NCBI GenBank assembly: GCA_012840465.1
Contig: DULJ01000036.1
Coordinates: forward strand, 1 to 40,743
Direction: 5' to 3'
DNA: 40,743 bases
Origin: Caryophanales bacterium
Lineage (GTDB): Bacteria; Bacillota; Bacilli; Bacillales; Bacillaceae_J
Shown here one piece after another: positions 15,534 through 22,712 of this stretch (position 1 is the stretch's first letter; each line of letters opens with the position of its first letter). The notes beneath the pieces were generated by a model. That model did no database searches and had not been told where the DNA came from. It saw nothing but the letters and a program-made list of their open reading frames with translations. The position numbers were made by a program, and so were the translations under genes.

Positions 15534-16871
15534 TTAACCGATCATTATGTTTCCTTTTGGATGATGAAAAGCTTCTTGCTTACGTCTTTTTGTAATGGCA
15601 AAAGCAAGGGTTAATGGCCCTAATCTACCTGCAAACATTGTAAAAATAATCAGGATCCGACCAAATGTAGAAAGCTCAGGTGTTAGTCCCATTGACAGCC
15701 CAACTGTACCAAACGCAGACGTTGCCTCAAATAAATACATGATAAAAATGGAGCCCTTTTCCGTAATGCTGAGCAAGAAGGTAACAAGCATAACAATCAG
15801 GGCACCGCTAGTTGCTACGGTTAGTGCCTTCAAAATTGTTTCGATCATAATTCGGCGTTTAAATAAAACAACATCTTCTTTTCCTTTTAACTGTGACCAC
15901 ACAGTAGACATCAATACGGCAAAGGTGGTAATTTTTATACCACCTGCAGTTGACCCTGATCCCGCTCCAATAAACATAAGGATAATGGTGAGAAAAAGTG
16001 TCGGATAGGTCAGATCTGCAATCGGTAATGTGTTGGAACCTGCTGTTCTTGGACTAACTGCTTGATATAATGCACCCAAACTTTTTCCAGCCAGTGATAA
16101 AGGTCCCATTGTTTTTTCATTCCCGTATTCAAAAAGGAAGATTAGAATTGTAGAACCTACTGTAAGAATAAGGGTAGCCATCAAAACAACCTTCGTATGC
16201 ACGGATAAACGGCGTGTTTCTCTGTATTCATATAGTTCATTCATAACGACGAAACCGAGCCCACCTAAAGTGATTAGCAAACTTATCGTAATAACCACTG
16301 TTGGATCAGCCACATAAGAGGTCAAACTACTAAAATTCCCCATTAAATCAAATCCAGCATTGTTAAAGTTAGATATGGCATGAAAAAAACCAAAGTAAAT
16401 TGCTTGTGGTAATGGGAAATCAAAAGAAAACCGAATTGATAAAATAATGCCACCAACACCTTCAATGATTGCCGTGAATATCAATATTCTTTTAACCAAC
16501 CGTACCAGACCTGCGGTTGATATGTTATTGAAAGCCTCCTTAAGAACTAATCTTTCTTTAAAAGAGATTTTTTTACCTAAAAGCATAAATAATAGAGTCG
16601 CAAAAGTCATAAACCCTAAACCGCCAATTTGAATTAGTGTTATGATAACAAGTTCTCCAAATAACGAAAAAGTATCACCAGTATCTACTACAATTAGGCC
16701 TGTAACACAGGTGGCGGAAGTTGCGGTAAATAAGGCTTCTAAGAATGATAGGCCTTTCCCGTCCTCTGTCGCCAATGGAAGTGTAAGTAAAATGGCCCCA
16801 ATAATAATGACAATCGCAAAGCCAATTACAAGAATTTTCGGTGGGGTAAGATTGCCTTTTATTTTATTCAT
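15534..16871 (-). CDS. Ktr potassium uptake membrane subunit (KtrB/KtrD type)
   Basis: This 445-residue member of the Trk/Ktr/HKT superfamily is built from four M1-P-M2 repeats. The pore-loop glycines are visible in ATCVTGL, FNNAGFD, PRTAGSN and FGTVGLS. The N-terminus reads LTPPKILVIGFAIVIIIGAI, as in KtrB/KtrD. It imports K+ (with Na+) together with the RCK subunit encoded next. Start ATG 16871 follows AAGGAGA. The leader contains a c-di-AMP riboswitch and terminator, so transcription should be shut off when c-di-AMP, and hence K+, is high. Order membrane subunit first, RCK second, is the reverse of B. subtilis ktrAB. Confidence 0.92.
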   Translation of the reverse strand: MNKIKGNLTPPKILVIGFAIVIIIGAILLTLPLATEDGKGLSFLEALFTATSATCVTGLIVVDTGDTFSLFGELVIITLIQIGGLGFMTFATLLFMLLGKKISFKERLVLKEAFNNISTAGLVRLVKRILIFTAIIEGVGGIILSIRFSFDFPLPQAIYFGFFHAISNFNNAGFDLMGNFSSLTSYVADPTVVITISLLITLGGLGFVVMNELYEYRETRRLSVHTKVVLMATLILTVGSTILIFLFEYGNEKTMGPLSLAGKSLGALYQAVSPRTAGSNTLPIADLTYPTLFLTIILMFIGAGSGSTAGGIKITTFAVLMSTVWSQLKGKEDVVLFKRRIMIETILKALTVATSGALIVMLVTFLLSITEKGSIFIMYLFEATSAFGTVGLSMGLTPELSTFGRILIIFTMFAGRLGPLTLAFAITKRRKQEAFHHPKGNIMIG

Positions 16872-16911
16872 TATTTGATTTTCTCCTTGATTGAAAGTGA
16901 CTTAAATAATA

Positions 16912-16939
16912 AAAGACCGCCTTAAATAAGGCGGTCTTT
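16912..16939 (-). terminator. Expression-platform terminator of the c-di-AMP riboswitch
   Basis: A perfect 13-bp stem (16912-16924 with 16927-16939; core AAGACCGCC) has a 2-nt loop. On the minus strand it is followed by a T-rich stretch (TTTTATTATTT). It sits between the aptamer and the Ktr membrane subunit. Confidence 0.85.
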
Positions 16940-17073
16940 AGGACCTCCCTTCGCTTTAGCCGACGAAGTTAGCTGACGGGTAGGATGGCGAAAGAGAGTT
17001 CATCCCTTCTGCAAGCAGAATTAACCCCAAAAAATGGTTCCTCCGTTCTCGTTACAGAGATTAGGCCAGAATT
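16940..17073 (-). ncRNA. c-di-AMP riboswitch (ydaO/yuaA class)
   Basis: Read on the minus strand the segment shows the ydaO core in order: TAATCTCTG, then CGAGAACGGAGGAACCA, GGGGTTAATTC, AGGGATGAACTCTCTTTCG, ATCCTACCCGTCAGCTAAC and CGAAGGGAGGTC. Ends are approximate; GGCCT near 17067 can pair with AGGTC near 16941 as P1. This class binds c-di-AMP and switches off genes for potassium uptake and wall metabolism, and here it precedes Ktr genes and a terminator. Confidence 0.93.
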
Positions 17074-17510
17074 CAATTTTAATTATGTTGAATATTCTAC
17101 TCCCATTGCCCCTTTTTTGTAAATAAAAAAATAAGACGGATAGAGGAGTCGTCGATGGGCGGGAAGATAGGTCCCTTTTTTAACTTGCAATGATCCTAAA
17201 TGTGATCGGAGTTTGAATGGCTATCGGTTGTATTTCAACCGTAGAATCATGTACTCCGTTTGTATGATGGCAAAAATAATAAAAAGGGGTAAGGAGAAAA
17301 TTAAGGTCCGTCTATGCCAATTTAAATTGTATTTCATGACTAAACCTGACGCTAGCAGAGCAGTTAAGAAACTTTTCAACAGAAGAACACCCTTTCATTG
17401 TTTATTTTTATTCTATATTGTTTCAAATATATTATGCCCCTCAATTATTCTAAAAGCGTTAGGACTCATTTTTGTCGTCTGTGACCAACAACATAAACAG
17501 AAGAATAATT
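17074..17510. other. Intergenic stretch, no supported gene
   Basis: The first part must contain the promoter of the c-di-AMP riboswitch transcript (minus strand), although no good -35/-10 pair is visible. The rest is AT-rich. A TTG-initiated plus-strand frame (17213-17512) is open for 99 codons, but it has no ribosome site and no recognisable product. It ends directly at the terminator serving the methyltransferase. Confidence 0.5.
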
Positions 17511-17548
17511 AAAAAAGAAGAACAGCAGGAGAAAATGTCTTCTTTTTT
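17511..17548. terminator. Terminator of the methyltransferase gene
   Basis: The 11-bp stem AAAAAAGAAGA (17511-17521)/TCTTCTTTTTT (17538-17548) gives a T run on both strands; on the minus strand it follows the methyltransferase stop at 17597. Confidence 0.65.
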
Positions 17549-17596
17549 ACTCTCCACGTTATTAAATGACTGCTGAATAAAGTAAATAAAAACCCT

Positions 17597-18289
17597 TTAG
17601 ATTTTTCTTCCATAAAGCACAACAAAATTAAAATATTTATAGACGCAGTCAACATCCTCAAATCCACTTGCCTTTAGCCAGTTTAATTGTTCCTCTAACG
17701 TAGACATCTTATCTAACTTTGTCCGTTCATATGCTGCAGCAAGTTCCTCTTGAGTTAGGCCACTGCTTTCAATTTTTTGACTCCAGTCTGATTTATACAG
17801 TGCTTCGATAAAAGGTGTTTGTCCCAAGACCTGATCGGCATTAATGAACAGGCCACCGTTTTTAAGCATCTTAAAAATCTTTTGATAAAGATGCCTTTTT
17901 TCAGGATCTGTTAAATGATGAATGGATAATGCGGACACAATAATATCAAATTCACCATCAAAATCATATGTTGTATAGTCATTTAAAATATATTTGACAT
18001 CAGGAAAATTAGAAAGACGCTTTTTTGCGGCTTCGAACATTTTTTCAGAAATATCAATTAAGGTTATGTTTGCATCTGGATATTTTTCTAGAATTAAAGA
18101 TGACAATAACCCTGTTCCGGCACCAATATCAAGTACGGCGGGATTGTTAGATTGAGTGTTTAGTAGTGAAACCGGTATCGTATAAAAATCATGAAAACAA
18201 GGTATTAATTTTACTCTTTGAGAATCGTACTGGGCTGCATTTTCATTAAACTTTTCAATAATTGAATTAATGGATTGATTGTTTGTCAT
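17597..18289 (-). CDS. Class I SAM-dependent methyltransferase
   Basis: The protein has 230 residues and the canonical Rossmann methyltransferase motifs: motif I VLDIGAGTGLLS (around 50-61), an acidic residue after strand 2 (TLIDIS), and post-I FDIIVSALSIHHL with a MLKNGGLFINADQ strand-5 turn. It resembles the UbiE/ubiquinone-type and trans-aconitate-type small-molecule methyltransferases; the substrate is unknown. It is divergent from a LysR regulator with 127 nt between starts, so the regulator may control it. Start ATG 18289 follows AAAGGGG. Confidence 0.82.
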   Translation of the reverse strand: MTNNQSINSIIEKFNENAAQYDSQRVKLIPCFHDFYTIPVSLLNTQSNNPAVLDIGAGTGLLSSLILEKYPDANITLIDISEKMFEAAKKRLSNFPDVKYILNDYTTYDFDGEFDIIVSALSIHHLTDPEKRHLYQKIFKMLKNGGLFINADQVLGQTPFIEALYKSDWSQKIESSGLTQEELAAAYERTKLDKMSTLEEQLNWLKASGFEDVDCVYKYFNFVVLYGRKI

Positions 18290-18320
18290 TTTGTTAGTCC
18301 CCTTTAAATTTGATTAGTAA

Positions 18321-18348
18321 TTGAATTATAAAGAATTTAACTTATAAT
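18321..18348 (+). promoter_or_regulatory. Promoter of the LysR gene
   Basis: The -35 TTGAAT (18321-18326), a 16-nt spacer and a perfect -10 TATAAT (18343-18348) predict a start near 18355. Confidence 0.5.
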
Positions 18349-18374
18349 GAAAAATAACAAAAAGTGAGATTTTT

Positions 18375-18391
18375 AATAACAAACTGTTATT
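18375..18391. promoter_or_regulatory. Probable LysR-type operator
   Basis: The perfect palindrome AATAACA-AAC-TGTTATT contains the T-N11-A core of LysR boxes. It lies just downstream of the predicted start of the LysR transcript, and between that gene and the divergent methyltransferase. Confidence 0.55.
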
Positions 18392-18416
18392 GAAGTAGAA
18401 AAGGGACAGATGTGGA

Positions 18417-19310
18417 ATGGAAATGAAGTGGATCAAGACATTTATTGTAACAGCAAAATATGAGAATTTCCGAAAAACAGCGGAGGAGCTTTTTTTAACT
18501 CAACCGGCTGTAACAAAACATATTAAAAGGCTGGAGGAATCTCTTAGTATTGAATTATTTGAAAGAACAGGGAATAAAGTGGCACTGACACCAGCAGGTC
18601 ACAGATTTCTTGTTTATGCAAAGGAAGTGGTTGCAAAGTATGAGGAAGGCATGGAAGACTTTGAATCTTGGAAACAGGGGTATAATCGAAAATTAATCAT
18701 TGCTACCGCACCCCAAATTGCATCATCGTTTCTGCCGTCATTGTTACGGGGCTTTATTGATGAGAATCCGGATATAGAAGTGATCATCAATATTTTGAGA
18801 TCCTATGATGTGGGAGAGGAGGTTAGTAAAGGGCGAGCGGACATTGGACTAACGAGAAGCCACCCGATCCAACCCAATATTAAAAGTAAGGTCATCTATG
18901 AAGAGCCTGTCATATTAGTAGGGCCATATGAGTGTATGAAGGGAAGCGGGCTTAATGAGGAAACGATTTTACAAAAATATAGATTGTTAACTCATAATCA
19001 TCCTGAATATTGGGATGATCTATTACATGAAGTGCAACGATATTACCCAACAGTAAGGACAATGGTTGTTAATCAAGTAGAGGTTACAAAACGTTTTATA
19101 GAAGCGGGGTTAGGTGTTTCTTATTTGCCAAGGACAATGGTTAAGGAGGAATTGGAAAATAAGAAACTAGCAGTAATCAATTCTGAAAATATAAACCCTC
19201 CCACATCATCAACTTTTCTATTGACAAAAATAGAAAACGATGAAGTAATAAAATTCAATAAATTTTTAATGATGTTCATTTCCAGATCGGATAATGCAGA
19301 TAATAAATAA
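18417..19310 (+). CDS. LysR-family transcriptional regulator
   Basis: The protein has 297 residues. The N-terminal winged helix is typical: MKWIKTFIVTAKYENFRKTA, LTQPAVTKHIKRLEESL and LFERTGNKVALTPAG (residues 3-60). The C-terminal half is a periplasmic-binding-like effector domain (about 90-290) with the conserved ADIGLTRS and EAGLGVSYLPRTMV. The start is ATG 18417 after AAAAGGGA. A palindrome just upstream suggests autoregulation and possible control of the divergent methyltransferase. The inducer is unknown. The style is close to the CysL/CitR group of Bacillus, but I cannot assign an orthologue. Confidence 0.9.
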   Translation: MEMKWIKTFIVTAKYENFRKTAEELFLTQPAVTKHIKRLEESLSIELFERTGNKVALTPAGHRFLVYAKEVVAKYEEGMEDFESWKQGYNRKLIIATAPQIASSFLPSLLRGFIDENPDIEVIINILRSYDVGEEVSKGRADIGLTRSHPIQPNIKSKVIYEEPVILVGPYECMKGSGLNEETILQKYRLLTHNHPEYWDDLLHEVQRYYPTVRTMVVNQVEVTKRFIEAGLGVSYLPRTMVKEELENKKLAVINSENINPPTSSTFLLTKIENDEVIKFNKFLMMFISRSDNADNK

Positions 19311-19345
19311 TAATCAGAAAATTACGTGCGTAGTCACCCTGTTTC

Positions 19346-19354
19346 TGTTATAAT
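19346..19354 (+). promoter_or_regulatory. Extended -10 promoter ahead of the CYTH gene
   Basis: TGT-TATAAT (TGN plus a perfect -10) lies 59 nt before the TTG start; there is no recognisable -35, which extended -10 promoters tolerate. Confidence 0.45.
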
Positions 19355-19412
19355 TGCAAATACCACTTAAAAATGGAAAATATATAAAAATATATAGTTG
19401 GGGTGATTAAAA

Positions 19413-19934
19413 TTGGGACATGGAAAGAAAATTGACAGGAAGTTTTTAGTAGAGAGTGATTATTTATTAAAAAGTTTGGATTTAGTTTCTATCGATCTAG
19501 TCGAACAGTTCTACATTGGATTTGGTGTGGATGAAGAAGTACGGATTAGAAGTGTTGAGGATTATGCCTCAGGGGACCACAACGTGACGCATTACCTTTC
19601 AATAAAGAAGGGAAGAGGAATGTCCCGTATCAAAACTGAGGTAGAAATTCAGGAAAGTACGTATAAGCAGCTATATGAAAAATTAACACCGATTGTCAAA
19701 AAGAGATTATTCTATGATTATTGCGGCTATCACTTAACAATCTTCAAGTATTTCGGGAAACTAGATGGATTAATTATTGTAAAAGTAGAGTTTGATTCAG
19801 AGGAAGAGGCCAATAAATTCGAAATTCCTCATTGGTTCAGCACTGAAATCACTGACGACCTTTCTTACAGAAATCAAAATCTTTACTTGAAAATTAATGA
19901 TATCAACGAATACAGTATGTTAGTGGCGAATTAA
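19413..19934 (+). CDS. CYTH-domain (triphosphate tunnel) protein with altered signature
   Basis: The protein has 173 residues from TTG 19413, with GGGGTGA 7 nt upstream. The CYTH beta-barrel pattern is visible: IDRKFLVES at the start, EEVRIRSVED, YLSIKKGRGMSRIKTEVEIQ, and FEIPHWFSTEITDDLSYRNQ near the end. These enzymes hydrolyse triphosphates in a tunnel with metal-binding glutamates. The defining ExExK motif at the N-terminus here reads K6-I-D8-R-K10, so the first Glu is lost and the second is Asp. Catalysis may be weakened or the substrate changed. It stands alone between the LysR gene and the glycine-rich gene. Confidence 0.78.
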   Translation: MGHGKKIDRKFLVESDYLLKSLDLVSIDLVEQFYIGFGVDEEVRIRSVEDYASGDHNVTHYLSIKKGRGMSRIKTEVEIQESTYKQLYEKLTPIVKKRLFYDYCGYHLTIFKYFGKLDGLIIVKVEFDSEEEANKFEIPHWFSTEITDDLSYRNQNLYLKINDINEYSMLVAN

Positions 19935-20003
19935 GCTTATATTTAGACTTTTTAGCGGATGCTAAAAGGTCTTTATTTTTTTTATATAAAAAAAGCAGTT
20001 GGA

Positions 20004-20030
20004 ACAGGAAATGCAATCCTCCATAAAATA
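20004..20030 (+). promoter_or_regulatory. Sigma-K promoter of the glycine-rich gene
   Basis: The -10 CATAAAATA (20022-20030) matches CATANNNTA, and AC (20004-20005, in AACA) lies 16 nt upstream, matching sigma-K spacing. The start would be near 20038, 30 nt before the gene. It predicts late mother-cell expression. Confidence 0.6.
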
Positions 20031-20067
20031 GTATTATTACGAACTATAAAAAATGGAGGGGAATGGG

Positions 20068-20757
20068 ATGAATAATCAATATTCCGGTCATTTGGATTAT
20101 TATAGAATGAATCCTGCAGCAGGAAATTGGGGAAGCGGCGGAAATTATAGAGGGGATACACGATTTGGTGGAAATTTAAAGAACTTTGGAGATAATTTAG
20201 GTGGATTATTTAAGCATTTGAATGGTTTGGCAGGCGCTTTTTCAAATGGCAATGGTGCGAACGGTTTAGGTACTGGAGGTGGGGGCCCCAGTGGTTTTAA
20301 TTGGGGTAATATTTCAGGTGTTACCAAGCACCTGAATGGCTTAATGGGGACTTTTCCGGGTGGTCTAGGCATGAATGGTTTAGGGAGACCGTTCTTTGGT
20401 GGGGGCCCTGGTCTAGGTAATTTAATGGGCAATTCGAATCTAGGTGGATTCATGGGTCCTGGTCCATATGGGATGGGAATGAACGGCTTTGGAGGGCCGG
20501 GTTTTGGTGGAGGCCAAGGGGGGTTAGGAAATCTTATGGGTCTTATGAAACCACTGGGTGGCATGATGGGGTTGCCATACGGCATGGGCATGAATGGTCT
20601 AGGGGGCTTAGGTAGCTTAGGGGGCTTGGGGGGCTCCGGCTTTGGAGGCCCACTTGGACTGCTTGGTTTGATGGGGAATGGAATGGGCGGATTCCCATTC
20701 GGAGGAATGGGATCTTTAGGAGGCTTACAGGGAGGTCTACCGGGTTATTTCTTTTAA
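20068..20757 (+). CDS. Glycine-rich repeat protein, probable spore-surface component
   Basis: The protein has 229 residues, mostly Gly, Leu, Met, Asn, Phe and Pro. ATG 20068 is preferred because GGAGGGG lies 7 nt upstream; the in-frame ATG at 20053 overlaps that site. After a polar head (NNQYSGHLDYYRMNPAAGNW) come imperfect repeats, including two KHLNGL units about 46 residues apart (LFKHLNGLAGAF and VTKHLNGLMGTF), then GMGMNG blocks and runs of GLGGLG. There is no signal peptide, no Cys and little charge. Such Gly-rich proteins in bacilli are often coat or exosporium parts, and the sigma-K-like promoter supports that. No named family is recognised. Confidence 0.7.
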   Translation: MNNQYSGHLDYYRMNPAAGNWGSGGNYRGDTRFGGNLKNFGDNLGGLFKHLNGLAGAFSNGNGANGLGTGGGGPSGFNWGNISGVTKHLNGLMGTFPGGLGMNGLGRPFFGGGPGLGNLMGNSNLGGFMGPGPYGMGMNGFGGPGFGGGQGGLGNLMGLMKPLGGMMGLPYGMGMNGLGGLGSLGGLGGSGFGGPLGLLGLMGNGMGGFPFGGMGSLGGLQGGLPGYFF

Positions 20758-20770
20758 AAAATTATAAGGC

Positions 20771-20809
20771 AGTGCCCGCTAGGGGAGCTTTTCTCCTTCA
20801 ACGGGCACT
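20771..20809 (+). terminator. Hairpin after the glycine-rich gene
   Basis: An 8-bp stem AGTGCCCG (20771-20778)/CGGGCACT (20802-20809) with a nested GGAG/CTCC. No T run follows, so it may act as an mRNA 3' stabiliser rather than a true terminator. Confidence 0.4.
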
Positions 20810-20963
20810 AAATAAATTAAGATCTTAGTAGATAACGTAATATTGTGTCCTAAACTAAAACTTTACAAAAAAATTAGCAAGCATTTACAGTTTCTTAACA
20901 TTCAATTGGTAGAATTTTCTCAATAAGACTCGAATATTAGGTGAGTTAATTGGGGGATTAACA

Positions 20964-22643
20964 TTGAAGAAAATATATAATCGACTAAGCTTGCAAAGCA
21001 GATTACTTCTTATTTTTATTTTGTTGTTTGTTGTATCCATTAATATCCTTGGATTTACATTGTACAGCAAAGCGAAAACAACCACTATTGAGATTATAGA
21101 AAATCGATTATCTCGTGAAGTTGAGATCATGTCATACATCATTAAAAATTTGAAGTTTGTTTATGTCAGTGATGAGAATTATTTTTTTCAACAGGTCGAG
21201 ATGAGCGTTCGTGAGCAGCAAAAACAGTTGGCAGCGGATGGTATTACTTCAGATATTTATTATATGCAAAATGGAAATATTACACCTTACCAGGTTAGTA
21301 AAAAAGTGAAAAACACCTTTTCTAGTAAACTAGTAGAAAAAATTAATAAGATGGATAAGGGAATCTTCCATGAACAATTGGAGGGTGAGGATTATACGAT
21401 TTCAGTACAAAGAATAAATGAATTAAATGGGAATTATGTTTTAGTAGTCCCTACCAATTCATACTTGGGCCCTGTTAATCAAATGCATTCCTTTATTATC
21501 GTAGCAGTCATGATCTCCCTGATTATATGTACAATTCTAATTAGTTTATTTGTAAAGAGTATTACAAAACCTCTAAAGAATTTACAGGAAACGATGAGAG
21601 AGGTTCGTGAAGGAAATGTAAACAAAATGATTTCGGTAAAAACAAGTGTTCCGGAAATTATTTCGTTGAATAAAAGCTTTAATATGATGATAGGGAAAAT
21701 GGGTAACATGATTAACGAATTAAATGTAACAACGAAAGAACTGGAATCTACAGGAGAAAACCTAAGCCAGTCTTCCAACGAAGCACTTGCTTCGAGTCAC
21801 AAGCTAATCCAAGAAATTAACTTGGTAAAGCAAGCTGCGAAGCAGACAGCAGCAACCTCAGAGGATAGTGTCCATGACTTTAATACGATGAGGGACAAAA
21901 TTGAATTGCTGATTAACAATATTAATAAAGTATTTACTAGTTCCGAAGATATGAATAGTTCAGCCATCGGGGGCGAACGAAATATTACACAATTAATCGA
22001 GACCATTAACTTATTTGAATCAGATTTCGAGTATATGACCGGTACGATTAAAGAGGTAAAAAATCATTCTATTGCTATTGCCAATCTAGTTGGTTTGATA
22101 CAAGCGGTTGCTGATCAAACCAAGCTGTTAGCACTTAACGCTACGATTGAAGCAGCACGAGCAGGAGAAGCAGGGAAGGGGTTTGCAGTTGTAGCCAATG
22201 AAGTACGCAAACTGGCCGACCAATCATCAAAGGCAACTGAGGAAATAACAAGTTCCATTTTAAGCATGGAGGATGTAACCATTCAGGCTACACAAGAATT
22301 TGATCAAATTTTATTAAAAATAAAAAAGACGTTAACAACGGCCAATCAATCCAAGGAATCCTTTGATGATTTAATGAGTGAAATTGGGGTCGTAATTGAA
22401 AAAATACAAAACATGCAAGGGGAGCTATCTGAGCTTCAATACATATTACCCCAGCTTGAGCAAACAACAATTGGGATCGTTTCTATATCTCAAGAAACAC
22501 TTTCAAGTACGGAACAAATGCTGACCACAAGTGATAACCAAATAAGTGAAATGGAGAGGACACACCAGATTGGAATGCAGCTGACAGCATTATCGTCCGC
22601 ATTGTCTTCTAAGACAAAAAAGTTTAACGTAGATTTAACGTAG
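20964..22643 (+). CDS. Methyl-accepting chemotaxis protein
   Basis: This 559-residue chemoreceptor has a first membrane helix at about 14-34 and an extracytoplasmic sensing domain of about 140 residues (no Cys, unrecognised fold, probably sCache- or 4-helix-like). A second helix at about 175-197 and a HAMP domain (from SITKPLKNL) follow, then the signalling domain. The highly conserved hairpin tip is present ([20 protein letters not shown], then [20 protein letters not shown]). There is no C-terminal CheR-binding pentapeptide. Start TTG 20964 follows GGGGGA. It signals through CheA/CheW encoded elsewhere, so the organism is motile. The ligand is unknown. Confidence 0.92.
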   Translation: MKKIYNRLSLQSRLLLIFILLFVVSINILGFTLYSKAKTTTIEIIENRLSREVEIMSYIIKNLKFVYVSDENYFFQQVEMSVREQQKQLAADGITSDIYYMQNGNITPYQVSKKVKNTFSSKLVEKINKMDKGIFHEQLEGEDYTISVQRINELNGNYVLVVPTNSYLGPVNQMHSFIIVAVMISLIICTILISLFVKSITKPLKNLQETMREVREGNVNKMISVKTSVPEIISLNKSFNMMIGKMGNMINELNVTTKELESTGENLSQSSNEALASSHKLIQEINLVKQAAKQTAATSEDSVHDFNTMRDKIELLINNINKVFTSSEDMNSSAIGGERNITQLIETINLFESDFEYMTGTIKEVKNHSIAIANLVGLIQAVADQTKLLALNATIEAARAGEAGKGFAVVANEVRKLADQSSKATEEITSSILSMEDVTIQATQEFDQILLKIKKTLTTANQSKESFDDLMSEIGVVIEKIQNMQGELSELQYILPQLEQTTIGIVSISQETLSSTEQMLTTSDNQISEMERTHQIGMQLTALSSALSSKTKKFNVDLT

Positions 22644-22661
22644 AATAGAAGTATTAGATAT

Positions 22662-22701
22662 AAAAGCGCCCAGTAGTTTGGTTTCCGTTTGGGCGCTTTT
22701 T
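22662..22701. terminator. Bidirectional terminator, chemoreceptor / GGDEF gene
   Basis: An 11-bp stem AAAAGCGCCCA (22662-22672)/TGGGCGCTTTT (22690-22700) has T runs on both strands between convergent genes. Confidence 0.8.
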
Positions 22702-22712
22702 GCCACTACAAT

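Noticed and set aside
17213-17512. 99-codon TTG frame on the plus strand ending at a terminator
   Set aside because: It has no ribosome site and no recognisable protein pattern. The terminator is explained by the convergent methyltransferase gene.
20145-20591. 148-codon proline-rich frame opposite the glycine-rich gene
   Set aside because: The Pro-rich translation is simply the complement of Gly codons; it is a shadow frame.
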